DNA of 64,000 nucleotides from Buddleja alternifolia (GCA_019426215.1 CM033402.1:868001-932000), one strand, 5' to 3'. Shown: positions 11,454-23,941, counted from the first letter of the stretch. Numbers and translations: made by a program. The notes: generated by a model from the sequence alone, not told the origin.

Positions 11454-11973
11454 TAATCACATGGAACCCATCAAAGGCGGATTATTGTAATTATATCGGG
11501 ATTTTTAGGACTTTCGGTGATTTAAAGTAGTAATTATAGATAGTGTGATCATATGGAATCCACCAACGTGTATGGTTGTAATTATATGGGGATTTTTGGT
11601 CTATCGACTTCCAAAGAATCACTTATGATGCGCTCAACTATAATTTAGGCTATTTCTTTAGAGGAAAATGATGAAGTGAAACTCCTAAGAGTCACTTCCC
11701 GAGGGTTCAAATCATTTCAATATTAAGTGCTTAAATTATTTACTAATAATTGAAATGTTAGTTCGAACTAACTGTTAAAGAAATTAAAATCTATCGAAAC
11801 AACTAATTTATTTGAATTTAACCTAAAAATCTCAACTAGCAATTAGCTAAAAGTAGGGACATTTAACAAAACCGCTGGAGACAATTTGAACTACTCGATA
11901 CAAGTTTAAACTTCCTTTGGCATTACCCATCAATAACCAACAAAAACATAGAATAATGTACACAATCTAGTAA

Positions 11974-12987
11974 TTAACAACTATCAAGGTCTCTTTCAAT
12001 TACTAACTCAACTCTTGGCTGCAAAAATCCCCTCTCGGACATTGCAATGTCTGCCTGCTCTTCAATTCCCTGGGGCAACATTGGGAAGTTTGGCTTTGCA
12101 CGATAGGGAGCAACAATTAACTTGTCAAGCGATTCCGTATTATCAACCAACGTCTTCACGAATCGAGCATCAACAGCTGATAATTCCAAATATTGTACTA
12201 CTTTCACCACTTTAATACATCGATTGGGTCGCATTCTATTCCTGTCGAAACCATCCATTCCGGGCCTAAGTTTCGTTTCGAATCCCTCCACTCCTTGCCT
12301 CCAAAAAAACTGCCACAATTTCCAACATCAAAAGGAAAAATTAATAAACACAAACATAAGCTAAGCCAAAATACCGAATGAAATAGTAGATAGTTTGGCT
12401 GAAAAATTTACCTCTATTGTTAAAGAATTCAAAATTGGAGCTGCTTCAAGTAAATGTATACAATTGAGCATGACATTACCCTCGGTTGGGGCAATAATCA
12501 AGTGCAAGTCCTTGACATTGGGAAGACTAAAGTTCTTCATGTCGACAAGCTGATAATCCTCCTATATATACACGAAAATTGGAGTTCCACTATGCACTGC
12601 TTGCAGATAACTTATATTAAATAGTCGAGCTTCATTAGTGCATTTGAAGCTCCAACATAAATTCCTGAAAGTAATAGTACTATATCATGATTGCAAGTAT
12701 AGCGTGTTTTGTGTAAATGCACTTACCACGCAAACTAAATTTAGCGATAATCTTTTCAATTGACATAAAGGGAAGATTCTCCATAATTGATCAATTACTT
12801 TAGAAAGAGCAATTGTCCGACCCTCTCCAAAGTAGAGGTAATGCAGTCCGTGAAAATCCTTAATCTTGATATCTATGTCATATCGAAAAAAGAAAAGCAC
12901 CTCAAGGTTACTAGCATATATCTCGATTTTCCTCAATTCACTGCAATGTACCACATGTATGTTCTTGAGCCTAGAACACGAACTAGG
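11974..12987 (-). pseudogene. F-box/FBD gene, 3' exons (gene split by copia element)
   Basis: Three minus-strand exons can be built: 12727-12987, 12412-12561 and 11974-12309. Donors are GTAAGT at 12726 and GTAAAT at 12411; acceptors are AG before 12561 and 12309. All junctions are in phase 0, and the reading frame runs to a stop at 11974. The encoded part has leucine-rich segments (ELRKIEIYASNLEVL) and a C-terminal FBD-like block (CIKVVKVVQYLELSAV). F-box/FBD proteins are substrate adaptors of SCF ubiquitin ligases; targets are mostly unknown and the family is large and fast-evolving. The upstream exon with the F-box is 18113-18624, beyond the inserted element. As it stands the locus cannot give the normal protein unless the whole element is spliced out. 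Confidence 0.82.
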
Positions 12988-13470
12988 TGTTGAAGAATGG
13001 CTCTTTCAAAAGAAGAGCAAAGAATCCCACATAGGAAAACATTAGAAGTGATGGGCTCATTTGTTGTATAAAAGGAGCCCACCTCTTCACTTTGAAAATC
13101 ATCCCAAATTGCCTAAGTCTTTTAGCAATTTCTTCTTTCTTCCTCTATAGTTTGTAATAGTTTCACTTTAGTCCTTTAGTGAAATATTTTGGTGGGGTCC
13201 GAGGACGTAGGCTAAATTAGCCGAACCTCGTTAAATTTGGTGTTCTTTATTTTGTGCTATTCTTCAAGTAGCCATTGTTAGTTATAGTTGTAGTGTTATA
13301 TTGTGCTATTAAATTCGTCTAGTTAATTCTGGCTAGGAGGTTGGGTTTTAAGCGCGACCGTTGTGACGCCTCCAATCTTTCCTGGGAATTAAATCTAGTG
13401 TGGTTTTCTAGTACAATATTTCTCTCGCTATTTCTATATTTGGTGGAATATGACTCTGAGTTCCACAACA
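12988..13470 (+). repeat. 5' LTR of copia element
   Basis: The 483-bp LTR begins tgttgaagaatgg and ends ttccacaaca. A TATA box (tataaaag) sits at 13067-13074, giving a short U3 of about 100 bp. The downstream 'gtccgaggacgtaggc' block is shared in form with the solo LTR at 3219-3677. I found no difference from the 3' LTR on reading both. Confidence 0.95.
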
Positions 13471-13472
13471 AG

Positions 13473-13484
13473 TGGTATCAGAGC
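13473..13484 (+). other. Primer-binding site (initiator Met tRNA)
   Basis: TGGTATCAGAGC starts two bases after the 5' LTR. It is the standard complement of the 3' end of plant initiator methionine tRNA used to prime minus-strand synthesis in copia elements. Confidence 0.93.
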
Positions 13485-13607
13485 TCGGGTATTCTGAGTA
13501 TGCTCTGTGGTCGCAGTTTAATCTGATCTTCCACATCAGAAAAGTTTTCCCGGGCTATTTGGCTTTCGCATTTGGAGGGCTATTGAAGAATAATTTGTAA
13601 ACCAAAA

Positions 13608-16600
13608 ATGGAAGACACCTCAAAAGCATCGTCGTCGTCCATTTGGGCGAGAACCACTGTGGCGAATACGCGATTGGCAGTGGAGTCTTTTGATGGCACA
13701 GGCCATTTTGGTATGTGGCAAAGCGAAGTTGTAGACGCACTCTTTCAACAAGGTCTATACTTAGCTATTGAAGAGAAGAAACCAAATGATATAGAGGAAA
13801 AAGATTGGAGTATGATGAATCGGTTGGCATGTGGAACAATTCGTTCGTGTCTATCCAGAGAGCAGAGATATGCGTTTTCGAAAGAAAACTCGGCATATAA
13901 ATTGTGGATGGCACTGGAGGAGAAATTTCTGAAGAAAAGCTGTCAGAATAAGCTCCATTTGAAGAAGCGGCTCTTTCGCTTCACATTTGTTTCGGGTTCC
14001 ACTATGAATAGTCACATTACCAGTTTTAATCAACTGGTTACCGATTTGATCAATTTGGATGAGACTTTTAAAGACGAGGATTTGGCTCTGATGTTGCTGG
14101 GATCCCTTCTTGAGGAGTTTGAGTTTCTTGAAACAACTCTACTTCACGGGAAGGCTGCTGTATCTCTTAGCGAAGTTTGTGCTGCCCTGTACAGTTATGA
14201 ACTGAGAAAGAAGGACAAGCAAGTTAGTTCAGGCGGAGATGCAGAGGTTTTGTTCGTCAGAGGTCGTTCACAAAACAAAAACAAAGGAAAGAAAGGGAGA
14301 TCCAAGTCTAGGCATAAACTAAGCAAAGACGAGTGTGCCTACTGTCGAGAAACAGGACACTGGAAGAGAGATTGCCCAAAGCTGACAACTAAGGGCAATT
14401 CTAAGGCCGTGGCGGAATCAAATGTAACCGCGTGTGATGATGCCGAATCGGACTTCTCATTGGCGACATCATCCAGCGGTGCTTCTGAAGTATGGATGCT
14501 GGATTCAGCATGTAGTCATCATATGACACCACATTTGGATTGGTTCTTTGATTTCAAAGAACAAAATGACGTTGTCTTCACAGCAAATGAAGCTCCTCTT
14601 ACTACACTTGGGATTGGTTCAGTTCGCTTGAAGAATCACGATGGATCAATCATAACCCTAAAGGGTGTTCGGTATGCACCAGAAGTGAGGAAAAACCTTA
14701 TTTCCGTTGGAACTTTAGAATCGAAAGGTTTTGAAGTAAGAGCTAAGGATGGGGTGATGAAGATCATCTCTGGTGCACTCGTGGTAATGAAGGGAATTCG
14801 GAAGAACAACAATACTTATCACTACATGGGTGGTACAGTTGTGAGTGCAGTAGCAGCAGTTACTGTTGATGATCGGAATTCAGAAGCAGTTAGGCTATGG
14901 CATATGCGCTTGGGACATGCAGGTGGAAAATCCTTGAATCTCCTCATAAATCAAGGATTGTTGAAAGGAGTGAAATACTCCAAATTGGAGTTTTGTGAAC
15001 ATTGTGTTCGTGGGAAACAAACAAGGGTTAAATTTGGAACAGCAATCCATAATACTGAGGGTATCTTGGATTATGTTCATTCGGATGTATGGGGTCCCTC
15101 AAAAACGAGTTCTTTGGGAGGGAAACACTATTTTGTAACCTTTGTTGATGATTTTTCCCGGAGAGTTTGGGTGTATACGATGAAGACGAAGGATGAAGTG
15201 TTTGAGGTATTCCTCAAATGGAAAAAGATGGTGGAAACTCAGACTGATAAAAAGGTCAAACGTCTCCGTACAGACAATGGTGGAGAATTTAGGAGTGGTC
15301 CATTTCAAAAACTTTGTGAGGATGAAGGCATTGTCAGACACTTCACTGTTAGACATACACCACAACAGAACGGAGTGGCAGAACGCATGAACCGGACTTT
15401 GCTGGAGAAAGTTCGGTGTTTGTTATCCAATGCTGGGTTGGGTAAAGAATTTTGGGCTGAGGCTGTGACATATGCGTGTCATCTCGTTAATCGTCTACCA
15501 TCTACTGCTATTGATGGAAAAACACCATTTGAGAAATGGTTTGGAAAGCCTGCTGCTGATTATGATTCCTTACATGTGTTTGGTTCCGCTGCATATTATC
15601 ATGTTAAGGAATCAAAGTTGGATCCTAGAGCAAAGAAAGCAGTGTTCATGGGGATCACCTCTGGTATAAAAGGCTATCGCCTTTGGTGTCCAGAGACAAA
15701 GAAAATAATCTTTAGCAGGGATGTCACCTTTGATGAATCTACCGTGTTGGAAAAGGTGAATGCAGAACAGCAGGATGGTACTCCCAAACAGGTGGAGTTT
15801 GAAAAGTTTGTTGTCCCAGCAGATCAAGAAACTCTTGATCATTCTCCTACGGTAGAAGGAGATTTTGAAGAAGAGGAAGTTCAACCCCAAGAACTTCCAC
15901 AGCAACTTGAATCAATTGCAACTAGTAAGCCAAAGAGGACAATCAGAAAGCCTGCTCGCTTTGATGATATGGTGGCTTGTGCATCTGCAATTGCCGCTGA
16001 TGATGTTCCTACCACTTATATTGAAGCAGTCAAAGGACCAGAGAAAGATAAGTGGAGGATTGCCATGAGTGAAGAAATGCAGTCCCTTCATAAGAATCAA
16101 ACATGGGAACTGGCCAGTCTCCCGAAGGGAAAGAAGGCAATTGGATGCAAATGGGTATTTGCAAAGAAAGATGGATTTCCTAGCCAAGGTGATGTTCGCT
16201 ACAAAGCCAGATTGGTGGCCAAAGGTTACGCTCAGAAGGAGGGCATTGATTATAATGAGGTGTTTTCTCCAGTTGTAAAACACTCCTCCATTAGAATTTT
16301 GTTGGCTTTGGTAGCACAGTTGGATTTTGAACTAGTTCAGTTGGATGTAAAAACTGCATTTTTACATGGAGACTTGGAAGAGGAAATCTATATGACTCAG
16401 CCAGAGGGATTCAAAGTTGCTGAAAATGAAAATTTGGTTTGTAAACTTCAAAAATCGTTGTACGGATTGAAACAATCTCCGAGGCAGTGGTACAAGCGAT
16501 TTGACAAGTTTATGATGGGAATTGGGTACACAAGAAGCAAATACGATCATTGTGTGTATTTGCACAAGCTAAAAAATGGATCCTTCATATATCTTCTTCT

Positions 16601-17562
16601 GTATGTTGATTGCCTCCCCGAGTCCAATAGAAATTGAGAAGTTGAAGACTCATTTGAAAAGGGAGTTTGAGATGAAGGATCTAGGTGAGGCGAAGAAGAT
16701 TCTCGGCATGGAGATTTTCAGAGATAGAAAATTGAGGAGGCTTTGTTTGACTCAGACACAATATCTGAGTAGGATGATGAGGCGTTTTGGCATTGATGAA
16801 AAGTCAAAACCAGTTAGTACTCCGCTTGCTCCTCATTTTAAGCTTAGCGCCGCTTTGTCACCGAAATCTGATGCAGAACGGGAATACATGTCAAAAGTAC
16901 CGTATGCAAATGCTGTTGGTAGCTTGATGTATGCTATGGTGTGTACGAGGCCTGATATTTCCCAAGCAGTGGGGGTTGTGAGCAGGTATATGCATGATCC
17001 TGGAAAGGAACATTGGCAAGCTGTGAAATGGATTTTGCGATACATCCATGACACAGCTGATGTTGGTTTGATATTTGAGCGGGAACATAGTCAGTGTGTA
17101 GTCGGATATTGCGATTCAGACTATGCTGGTGATTTAGATAAGCGTAGATCAACTACAGGCTACGTATTTACTCTTGCTAAAGCACCAGTCAGTTGGAAGT
17201 CTACCTTACAGTCAACGGTTGCTCTGTCTACTACGGAAGCAGAGTATATGGCAATTTCAGAGGCTGTAAAGGAAGCAATTTGGCTTCAAGGGTTGCTTGG
17301 TGAACTAGGGAATGGACAAAAGTATGTCAAAATTCATTGTGATAGTCAAAGTGCTATCCATTTAGCAAAGAACCAAGTTTATCATGCAAGGACGAAGCAC
17401 ATTGATGTTCGGTATCATTTCATAAGAGAGATACTCGAAGAAGGTGGAGTCAGAATCGAGAAGATCCATACTACTGAGAATCCTGCTGATATGTTGACAA
17501 AAGTTGTGACTGCAATCAAGTTCAAATTTTGTTTGGACTTGATCAACATTGTCAAAGTTTGA
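13608..17562 (+). pseudogene. Copia gag-pol polyprotein with frameshift in reverse transcriptase
   Basis: The first open frame (13608-16637, 1009 residues) encodes in order: a UBN2-type Gag (about residues 20-210); a CCHC zinc knuckle, CAYCRETGHWKRDC (about 243-256); a protease active site of the LDSACSHH type (about 297); integrase with HHCC zinc finger (from about 430) and catalytic acidic residues around HSDVWGP, RTDNGGEF and NGVAERMNRT; and the first part of reverse transcriptase. A second frame (16576-17562) carries the rest of reverse transcriptase and RNase H (GYCDSDYAGD, ALSTTEAEYMA). The switch falls at about 16602-16611, inside the YVDD catalytic box: the second aspartate is missing and the frame is lost. 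A short deletion between repeated gttgat words explains it. Everything else is intact. Confidence 0.93.
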
Positions 17563-17617
17563 AGATTGGTTTTGGTGACCCCGTTTGACGAGGAGATTGA
17601 AGATTTTGAAATTCGCC

Positions 17618-17629
17618 AAGGTGGAGATT
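17618..17629 (+). other. Polypurine tract
   Basis: aaggtggagatt directly precedes the 3' LTR, the position and composition expected for the plus-strand primer of reverse transcription. Confidence 0.75.
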
Positions 17630-18112
17630 TGTTGAAGAATGGCTCTTTCAAAAGAAGAGCAAAGAATCCCACATAGGAAAACATTAGAAGTGATGGGCTC
17701 ATTTGTTGTATAAAAGGAGCCCACCTCTTCACTTTGAAAATCATCCCAAATTGCCTAAGTCTTTTAGCAATTTCTTCTTTCTTCCTCTATAGTTTGTAAT
17801 AGTTTCACTTTAGTCCTTTAGTGAAATATTTTGGTGGGGTCCGAGGACGTAGGCTAAATTAGCCGAACCTCGTTAAATTTGGTGTTCTTTATTTTGTGCT
17901 ATTCTTCAAGTAGCCATTGTTAGTTATAGTTGTAGTGTTATATTGTGCTATTAAATTCGTCTAGTTAATTCTGGCTAGGAGGTTGGGTTTTAAGCGCGAC
18001 CGTTGTGACGCCTCCAATCTTTCCTGGGAATTAAATCTAGTGTGGTTTTCTAGTACAATATTTCTCTCGCTATTTCTATATTTGGTGGAATATGACTCTG
18101 AGTTCCACAACA
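17630..18112 (+). repeat. 3' LTR of copia element
   Basis: This is the second 483-bp LTR, from tgttgaagaatgg to ttccacaaca, with a TATA box at about 17709. It reads the same as the 5' LTR. Transcription from it would run antisense into the first exon of the F-box gene. Confidence 0.95.
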
Positions 18113-18624
18113 CTAGGTACTAAAACATACGAGAGATTCAATACTTGTTCCAACAATAACATCTCCAAATCTGGAGACTTTGAGAGAAAATAGTTCACCA
18201 TATTAGCATCCGCACGTACGTACATTAACCTCAAGCATTGGAGAAATCGAGGCTGCACACGAAAATTGCTCAATTTCAACTCAAGTATCTTCACTCTCGT
18301 CTTCGCGACGAAGGCGATCCATTTGTCGACACATTTACATGGACGAACGATGTCAAGAGTTGCAAGGTTTCCAAAACTTATTCTGAATCTCTCAACATTC
18401 ACACCTTTGTGCAATTTGAAGATTTGATTTATACGTCTCATAAGTTTTGGCCATTTCATTTTCCATTCATCATCATCAAAGTCCATTTTGCCCTCGAAAA
18501 ACGTCCAAAGAAATCTCCACCTAGATGAGAGAACACAAGTTCTTCCTGCTTCTTTCAAGGTCAAAAGAGACAAAATAGATACAAGAATTCCATCCGGTAA
18601 TTCGCTGATTTTATCCGGTGACAC
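18113..18624 (-). pseudogene. F-box/FBD gene, first exon with F-box
   Basis: The start codon is at 18624. The first 45 residues form an F-box (ISELPDGILVSILSLLTLKE, then TCVLSSRWRFLW), which binds SKP1 in SCF ubiquitin ligases. Leucine-rich sequence follows up to YVLVP, where the copia target site lies. Beyond 18113 the frame enters the LTR and stops at about 18076. Counting the 5-bp target duplication once, this exon joins 12727-12987 without a frame change. The pre-insertion gene would encode about 417 residues, a normal size for F-box/FBD proteins. Confidence 0.85.
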
Positions 18625-18715
18625 ACCACCAATTCTCTTGTTGCACTGTAAATTATTATTATTTCAATAAATCAGCATAAACAAAAGATTGAGCGGAATA
18701 TAAAATTAGGGGTAA

Positions 18716-18960
18716 TGTTACTATCAGTCCCTCAACTTTACGTATAGAATCACTTTGGTCCCTCAACTTTTAATCGCGTCGATGAAGTTTCTCAACTCAA
18801 CAATTTGTTTCAATGTGGTCCCTCGTCTCAATTTTCGGTCAATTTTGGCCGGAAAGTTGGTCATGTGACACCCACATGACCAACTTAAAGGGCAAAATTG
18901 ATATTACGTAATTAATAAAACATGATGTGTGTGTGTGGCACGTGACCAAATTGATATTAA
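18716..18960. repeat. Fragment of a 'gtccctcaacttt' type element
   Basis: The phrase ggtccctcaactttta and close variants occur three times here, with an inverted pair around 'aagttggtcatgtgac / cacatgaccaactt' at about 18855-18885. Such sequence is typical of terminal regions of plant MULE-like or MITE elements. The opposite terminus was not found, so I treat it as a remnant. Confidence 0.35.
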
Positions 18961-19199
18961 GATCAAATTTCTAGACAAATTTTATAACAAAAAGCAACAA
19001 AGATCGAATCTTTATTCAAAAATTACGACAAAGTAAGAAGCAAAAGCTCAAATTAATATCACCATAAATAAAACTATTAACATATATATAATATATATAG
19101 AGAAATTTTCAATAACTCGTCCATGGAGTTTCACCATTTATATTTATTGTCTTTAGAAAAATAGAGACGTAGAAGGAAACATAATTGTACAAGTAAACA

Positions 19200-20640
19200 A
19201 AATCACACTCCAGAATCCTAATAGCTAACAAATAATTAGAAGTATCTAATTCCATAAAAGTCCTCATCTACCATATCTCTTCTTCTTTCCTCATCCTGCG
19301 TTGCCAAGTTATTTATTTATTTTTCTATCATAAAAATTAAAACAGATAGGATGGGAGTCGAAATACATGAAAAAGGAGTCAAATTATTCAATATTTGACT
19401 CAAAAAAACGCTCGCTAAAGAAATGTGTCGATTCATTAACATAACAAATCGAATTTGAAAATCTTTAAATTTTGTTCAAAACGTTTTGAAACTCGCTCGA
19501 ACTCGATTTTTGTTTTTTAAAGAATTGGTTATAACTTATATGCATCAATTACATCATGAATATCACTCATCGCACGTGTAGCAATGAGTAATAATTTTTA
19601 ACAAGTAATGAGAATGTGAATCCTGCGCCTCTCTCTCCCTCCTCATCTCTCTCTAAATCCTAATCTTCTTTTTTCTTCTATTTTTCTCCGTCGGCGATGG
19701 CTTGGTGAAGCAGTCCCCTACTTCACCACGGTTACTACCACCATCGTCGGCGGATTGGGTTGGAGCACCCTTTTTCAAATTGTACATCACATCTTCAAAT
19801 CTGACGAGACAGATATGGATCTAAAGACACATCTCCAAATCTAACGAGGCAGATATGGATCTAAATAGACAGAGACAAATCTGATGAGATGAAGACGGGT
19901 GACACTTAAGTTTTTAAATTTATATAGAGTCTTAGATATTTTATTTAGTATTTTATTTTCTCTCTCGTATGAAAGTTTGTTTTCTCTCTTGAATGAGAGT
20001 TTTATCTCTCCTTGAATAGGAGTTGCACAAGAATTTTTTTGTGTTCGTTTGTGAGTTCTTAACATTTGTTATCTTCAAAAACTTGATAGTTGGTGTTTCT
20101 GATGTTCTTACTACATCGTTTGAGTCAATATGAATTGTATTGTTCTAGGTGTTGTAAACTTTCCATTGAAGGATATATAAAACCGATTTTTCTTAAAAAA
20201 AAAAAAAAACAAGTAATGAGAATCAATTACATGTGAATGTCAATCATCTTTCAGTAAATAACAATTAGTACTAATTTACAATAAGTATTAACTAATAACT
20301 ATAAAAAAAAAAAAAAAAGTAGAGATAGACTCACAAATTCTTTGCGGGGTAAAACCAAAACCTCCAATATCTTGGAACCTTAGATTTGATAATAGGGTTA
20401 GGCCTTATTGGGTTTGAACTCGATTTAAATAGTTAAGAAAGTAATACAATACATGTAAAAGAAATTAAATCAACAAGTTCGGTAGTATTTGACTCGACTA
20501 AAGCCCATTAATTCTATTAATAATAAAATCAAGATTAAAACAAATTTTCTACTTCAATAATAGTTCAACTATTGAACTTTAAAACGACCCTATTTCGGTT
20601 GACCCGATTCACTTACAATCTCAGACGTCCGCCCACTCAG
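19200..20640 (+). repeat. Diverged copy of the orphan-gene 3' flank
   Basis: Segments near 19235-19550 and 20545-20640 resemble the flank of the orphan gene at 30590-31020 and 43380-43740 (shared 'cctcatcctgc.ttgcc' and 'ttatttatttattttt.tatca' words and similar order). Here the gene itself is absent and a LINE-like insertion (19616-20208) lies inside. It is the oldest-looking copy of the duplicated flank. Confidence 0.55.
19616..20208 (+). mobile_element. Short LINE-like retroposon with poly(A)
   Basis: A perfect 15-bp direct repeat, acaagtaatgagaat (19601-19615 and 20209-20223), flanks a 593-bp segment that ends in a run of about 15 A. This is the hallmark of target-primed reverse transcription. 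The segment starts with a C/T-rich leader and has no reverse transcriptase. Its tail before the poly(A) resembles the 3' end of the LINE-derived insertion at 26072-27210. It is either a heavily deleted LINE or a SINE-like retroposon. Confidence 0.68.
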
Positions 20641-21309
20641 TTTAAGAATGAGCTATATTGCTGGGCCAAACAATCAGCCCAAGTAATTAAAGTTTAAGAA
20701 TATGGATATTATTAATTAAATAATAATAATATTAGTATGAAAGTTAGTAAAACAAAAATAATCAATTAAGTAAATCTTAATTTAGGTTTAAATGCTTAAT
20801 CAAAGAATTGATATTTGATGTAGTGTTCGATAGTTATCATAATTTTCTATTAATAATTTAATAACTATTGGGCTTGGAGTATTTCCATATTATACATATG
20901 AAAAAGGCATATTATAAACGAAAAATTCTAACCCAAACCCAGTTTGACCTCACCTAAGTGTATTTCATAAGGAGAGTGTATTACACTTACCATATAATAT
21001 GTAAGTTATTTTATAAAATACACATAAGTTTGGCCGAGCCTGGAGCGGATCAAAATTTCCCTATTATAAACCTTGATAATGTGAAACTACCAAATATATA
21101 TCCACACTCACTATTTGCACAAACTCAAATTAGAAACTACTTATATCTTTTAAATGACACGAACAAAATTTGGTCATTCCGTAAGATGAAAAAGTCCACA
21201 AAATATATTTTGATGGTCTTGTTATATGACATTTTTTATAAATATTGGACACCAACAATTAAGGGTGTAAAGAACCGATCGAGTTGAATAAGATGTTGTA
21301 CAGATTTGC
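20641..21309. other. Intergenic, no gene seen
   Basis: AT-rich sequence with one open frame of 109 codons (20958-21287). It has no recognisable domain and no codon pattern that persuades me it is a gene. Confidence 0.4.
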
Positions 21310-23650
21310 ATAAATTATTATTGAGCTTCAAAGTCGATATTTAAATTCATTTGATTATTATTCGCATTGAGGTCAAATAAATTTTAAGGATCTAATATTA
21401 TTCCTTAACCACTAGGATTGAACTTCCTTGTGGGTCAGGTCATATTTTTTTTTTCCTTATTGACATATTGGAAGGTTAACTCAGTTCCAGATGCATGAAA
21501 GCTAGTCAAGACACAACATTTTCTTAAAAAGTAAAAATATAAATGTATTATTAAAGTTTAGATTGCCTCATAGTTATTCATTTAAGAGTTTAATTAGTTT
21601 TTAATCACTAGTTAAAATCTTGGCTCTGGAATCATTTGATCTCAACACACTCAAGTCTCAAGGTTGATGCATAAATGTTATCGATCTTGAGAACTTATGT
21701 TGTTTATTTCATCGTCACCGAATGGAGTTTGGACGAATTCTAATTGAATCGAATACAATTCAAGAACATAAATCCAAAAGGAACTCGAAGTACTTAAAGA
21801 CCTATAGATATCCATTTCACTATTGTAAATTGGAGCTTCTTCTTTCCTAAGTAAACCTTTGTATTAAAAATTAAGCAAGAAGAACATGAATTAGAGCCCA
21901 ACAAAATTAAGTTGGTTGCACAATCTTTGATAAGGAATAATTTATTATTTTTTTAAATTCTAGACAAAGGGATACTATGACCTCACAAATTCGGGCTGAT
22001 AGTTTTTAATCATGGGATACACAAGCCCTCTAAGATTCTAAATAAGAAGAGAAAAGTCACAACTTGTAACAGTTTAAGATTGAATACAGGACCTCCCACA
22101 TATAAGTAGAAGTTGATATCACTAAACTAACAAATTTTAGGTTCATAAGAAAGAATTAAAACTTCTCTAAAAAAAAGAAGGAAGAATTCTTGGTAAAACT
22201 ATTTAAATTACTAAAATCAAAGCATCGATCAAAATTAAGATGACAAGCCCAATTGGGCTAAATGTTCCTAGTCCCTAGTCACGGGACCTTCAAATACCAC
22301 CCAGTTGTGAATTGTTGAATTTATTGCCATTTATGTGAGTGAAAAATATCAATTAAGGAGAGAATATTTCATTATTTTTCTTATGTTTACTTAGCCAAAT
22401 AAACAAATTTAAATTTTAAATCTTTTCTGATTTTATTGTCCTTATATTTCCGTTAAAACTCATAGCAATTTTCTAAGATTATTTAGAATTTGTTATAGAA
22501 TTGTATTGTCTTTCTAGCTAGAAAATTTCTGAGAAGATGATAATTGTAGAGAGCTTGTAAAATGTAATGTAATATCTTTGAAATATTTATGTTCCCAATA
22601 AATATCAATTATTTCTTCAAAATTACATTTCACATCAATATTTTTCCACTTCCCTTTTTTTTTTTTTTTTTTGCAATTATGTCTCTTCTCTTTCTATCTT
22701 TCTTTACAATACTATTCATCTAATTATTATTTTTCAATCATTTCAAACATCACCAATTCTTTCAAAAAAAAAAAACAACTAGACACACCTACTTTTTTCA
22801 TACGAAAAATTAGAAAATTCACCCCCCATGTATTTTTTAAAATGACAGTTGAAAATGAAATAAAAACACATCGAAACAGAGCCTTAAAGACCTAAAGATA
22901 CCCATTTCACTTTTGCAGATTGAAGCTTCTTCTTCCTAAGTAAACCTTTGTACTAAAAATTAACCAAGACAAATATGAATTAGGATCCAACAAAATCAAT
23001 TAAGTTGGTTACACAAACTTTATTAAGGAATAATTAGAACTAGTTAAACTATTTAAATTACTAAAATCATAACATCCATCAAAATTAAGATGACAAGCGC
23101 AATTGGTCAAATCATGAGCTAGTCCCTAGTCACAGGACCTTCAAAGTACCACCCAACTGTGAATTGTTAAATTTATTGCAATTTGCATGAGCAGAAAAAT
23201 ATCAGTTAAAAAAAAGAATATTTCATTATTTTCCTTATGTTTACTTAGCCAATTAAAGAAATTTAAATTCTAAATTTTTTCTAGTTTTTTTTCCCTTGTA
23301 TTTGTGTTAAAAACTTAAAACTAATAGCACTTTTCTAAGATTATTTAGAATTTGTTAGAGAATTGTAATGTCTTTCTAGGATATTTCTAAGAAGATGATA
23401 ATTGTAGGGAGCTTGTAGAATATAATGTTATATTTTTGAAATATTTTGAAGATTATGGAGCACCGTGTGATGTTTTTGATCTCCACTGTCAATTTAAAGA
23501 TGTAAGTAGTATAAATTAGTGTAGACCCCTCATAAGTAATAAACAACGGTAAAGGAAATATTTACAAAAAGAGAAATTTGAAATGGCAAATTTTTGACAT
23601 CTTCTTCACAATCTTTACATTCTTTATCGTTGTGATTTTCTGATGGTGAT
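21310..23650 (+). repeat. 2.3-kb segmental duplication, copy A
   Basis: This tract matches 26014-26071 plus 27211-29490 in direct orientation, at high similarity, with only small indels. Each copy also contains an internal repeat: about 21790-22560 resembles 22890-23440 (both begin around 'atccatttcact.ttg' and contain 'tcctaagtaaacctttgta'). A SINE-like remnant near 21950-22140 is present in both copies and so predates the duplication. No supported gene is inside. Confidence 0.9.
21950..22140 (-). repeat. Degenerate tRNA-derived SINE-like sequence
   Basis: On the minus strand the tract reads like a tRNA head: a TTAGTTTAGTGATATC-like A box, then a GGAGGTCCTGTATTCAATC-like B box. A better-preserved relative is at 46500-46660. 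A second copy of this one is in the duplicate at about 27815-28000. Confidence 0.45.
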
Positions 23651-23941
23651 TCTTCGTATGTTACTTGACTCTAATTTTTTTAGTTCTTTAGAGTTTTTTC
23701 TTGCTCTTGATTTTGCATTTGCATATACTGTTCTTTGTTGTTGCAATTTTCTGATTTTGATTCTTCGTATGTTACCTGAATCTATTGTTTTAGTTCTCTA
23801 GAGTTCTTTATTGTTCTTGTTTTTGCATTTTCACATTCAGTTCTTTGTCGTTGTAAACCTACCACCACTTCAGTCTTTTCAAGATTTATCTACTATAAGT
23901 TTTAATTTCTTTCTTTCTTGCAATTCTCTTTTGTGATATTT

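Larger units (their letters stand above)
12988..18112 (+). mobile_element. Full-length Ty1/copia retrotransposon (Tork/Tnt1-like)
   Basis: The 5125-bp element is bounded by the perfect 5-bp target duplication CTAGG (12983-12987 and 18113-18117). It has two 483-bp LTRs, a primer-binding site for initiator methionine tRNA, a gag-pol coding region with the copia order protease-integrase-reverse transcriptase-RNase H, and a purine-rich tract before the 3' LTR. The LTRs read as identical along their length, so insertion was recent. It interrupts a coding exon of a minus-strand F-box gene. The pol frame is broken inside the reverse transcriptase, so this copy is not autonomous as sequenced. Confidence 0.96.

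Noticed and set aside
17362..17744. Minus-strand ORFs of 109-120 codons
   Set aside because: Antisense to copia RNase H and the 3' LTR.
20165..20310. Poly(A) runs as signs of processed pseudogenes
   Set aside because: The first belongs to the LINE-like insertion; the second (about 20303) has no flanking duplication that I can find.
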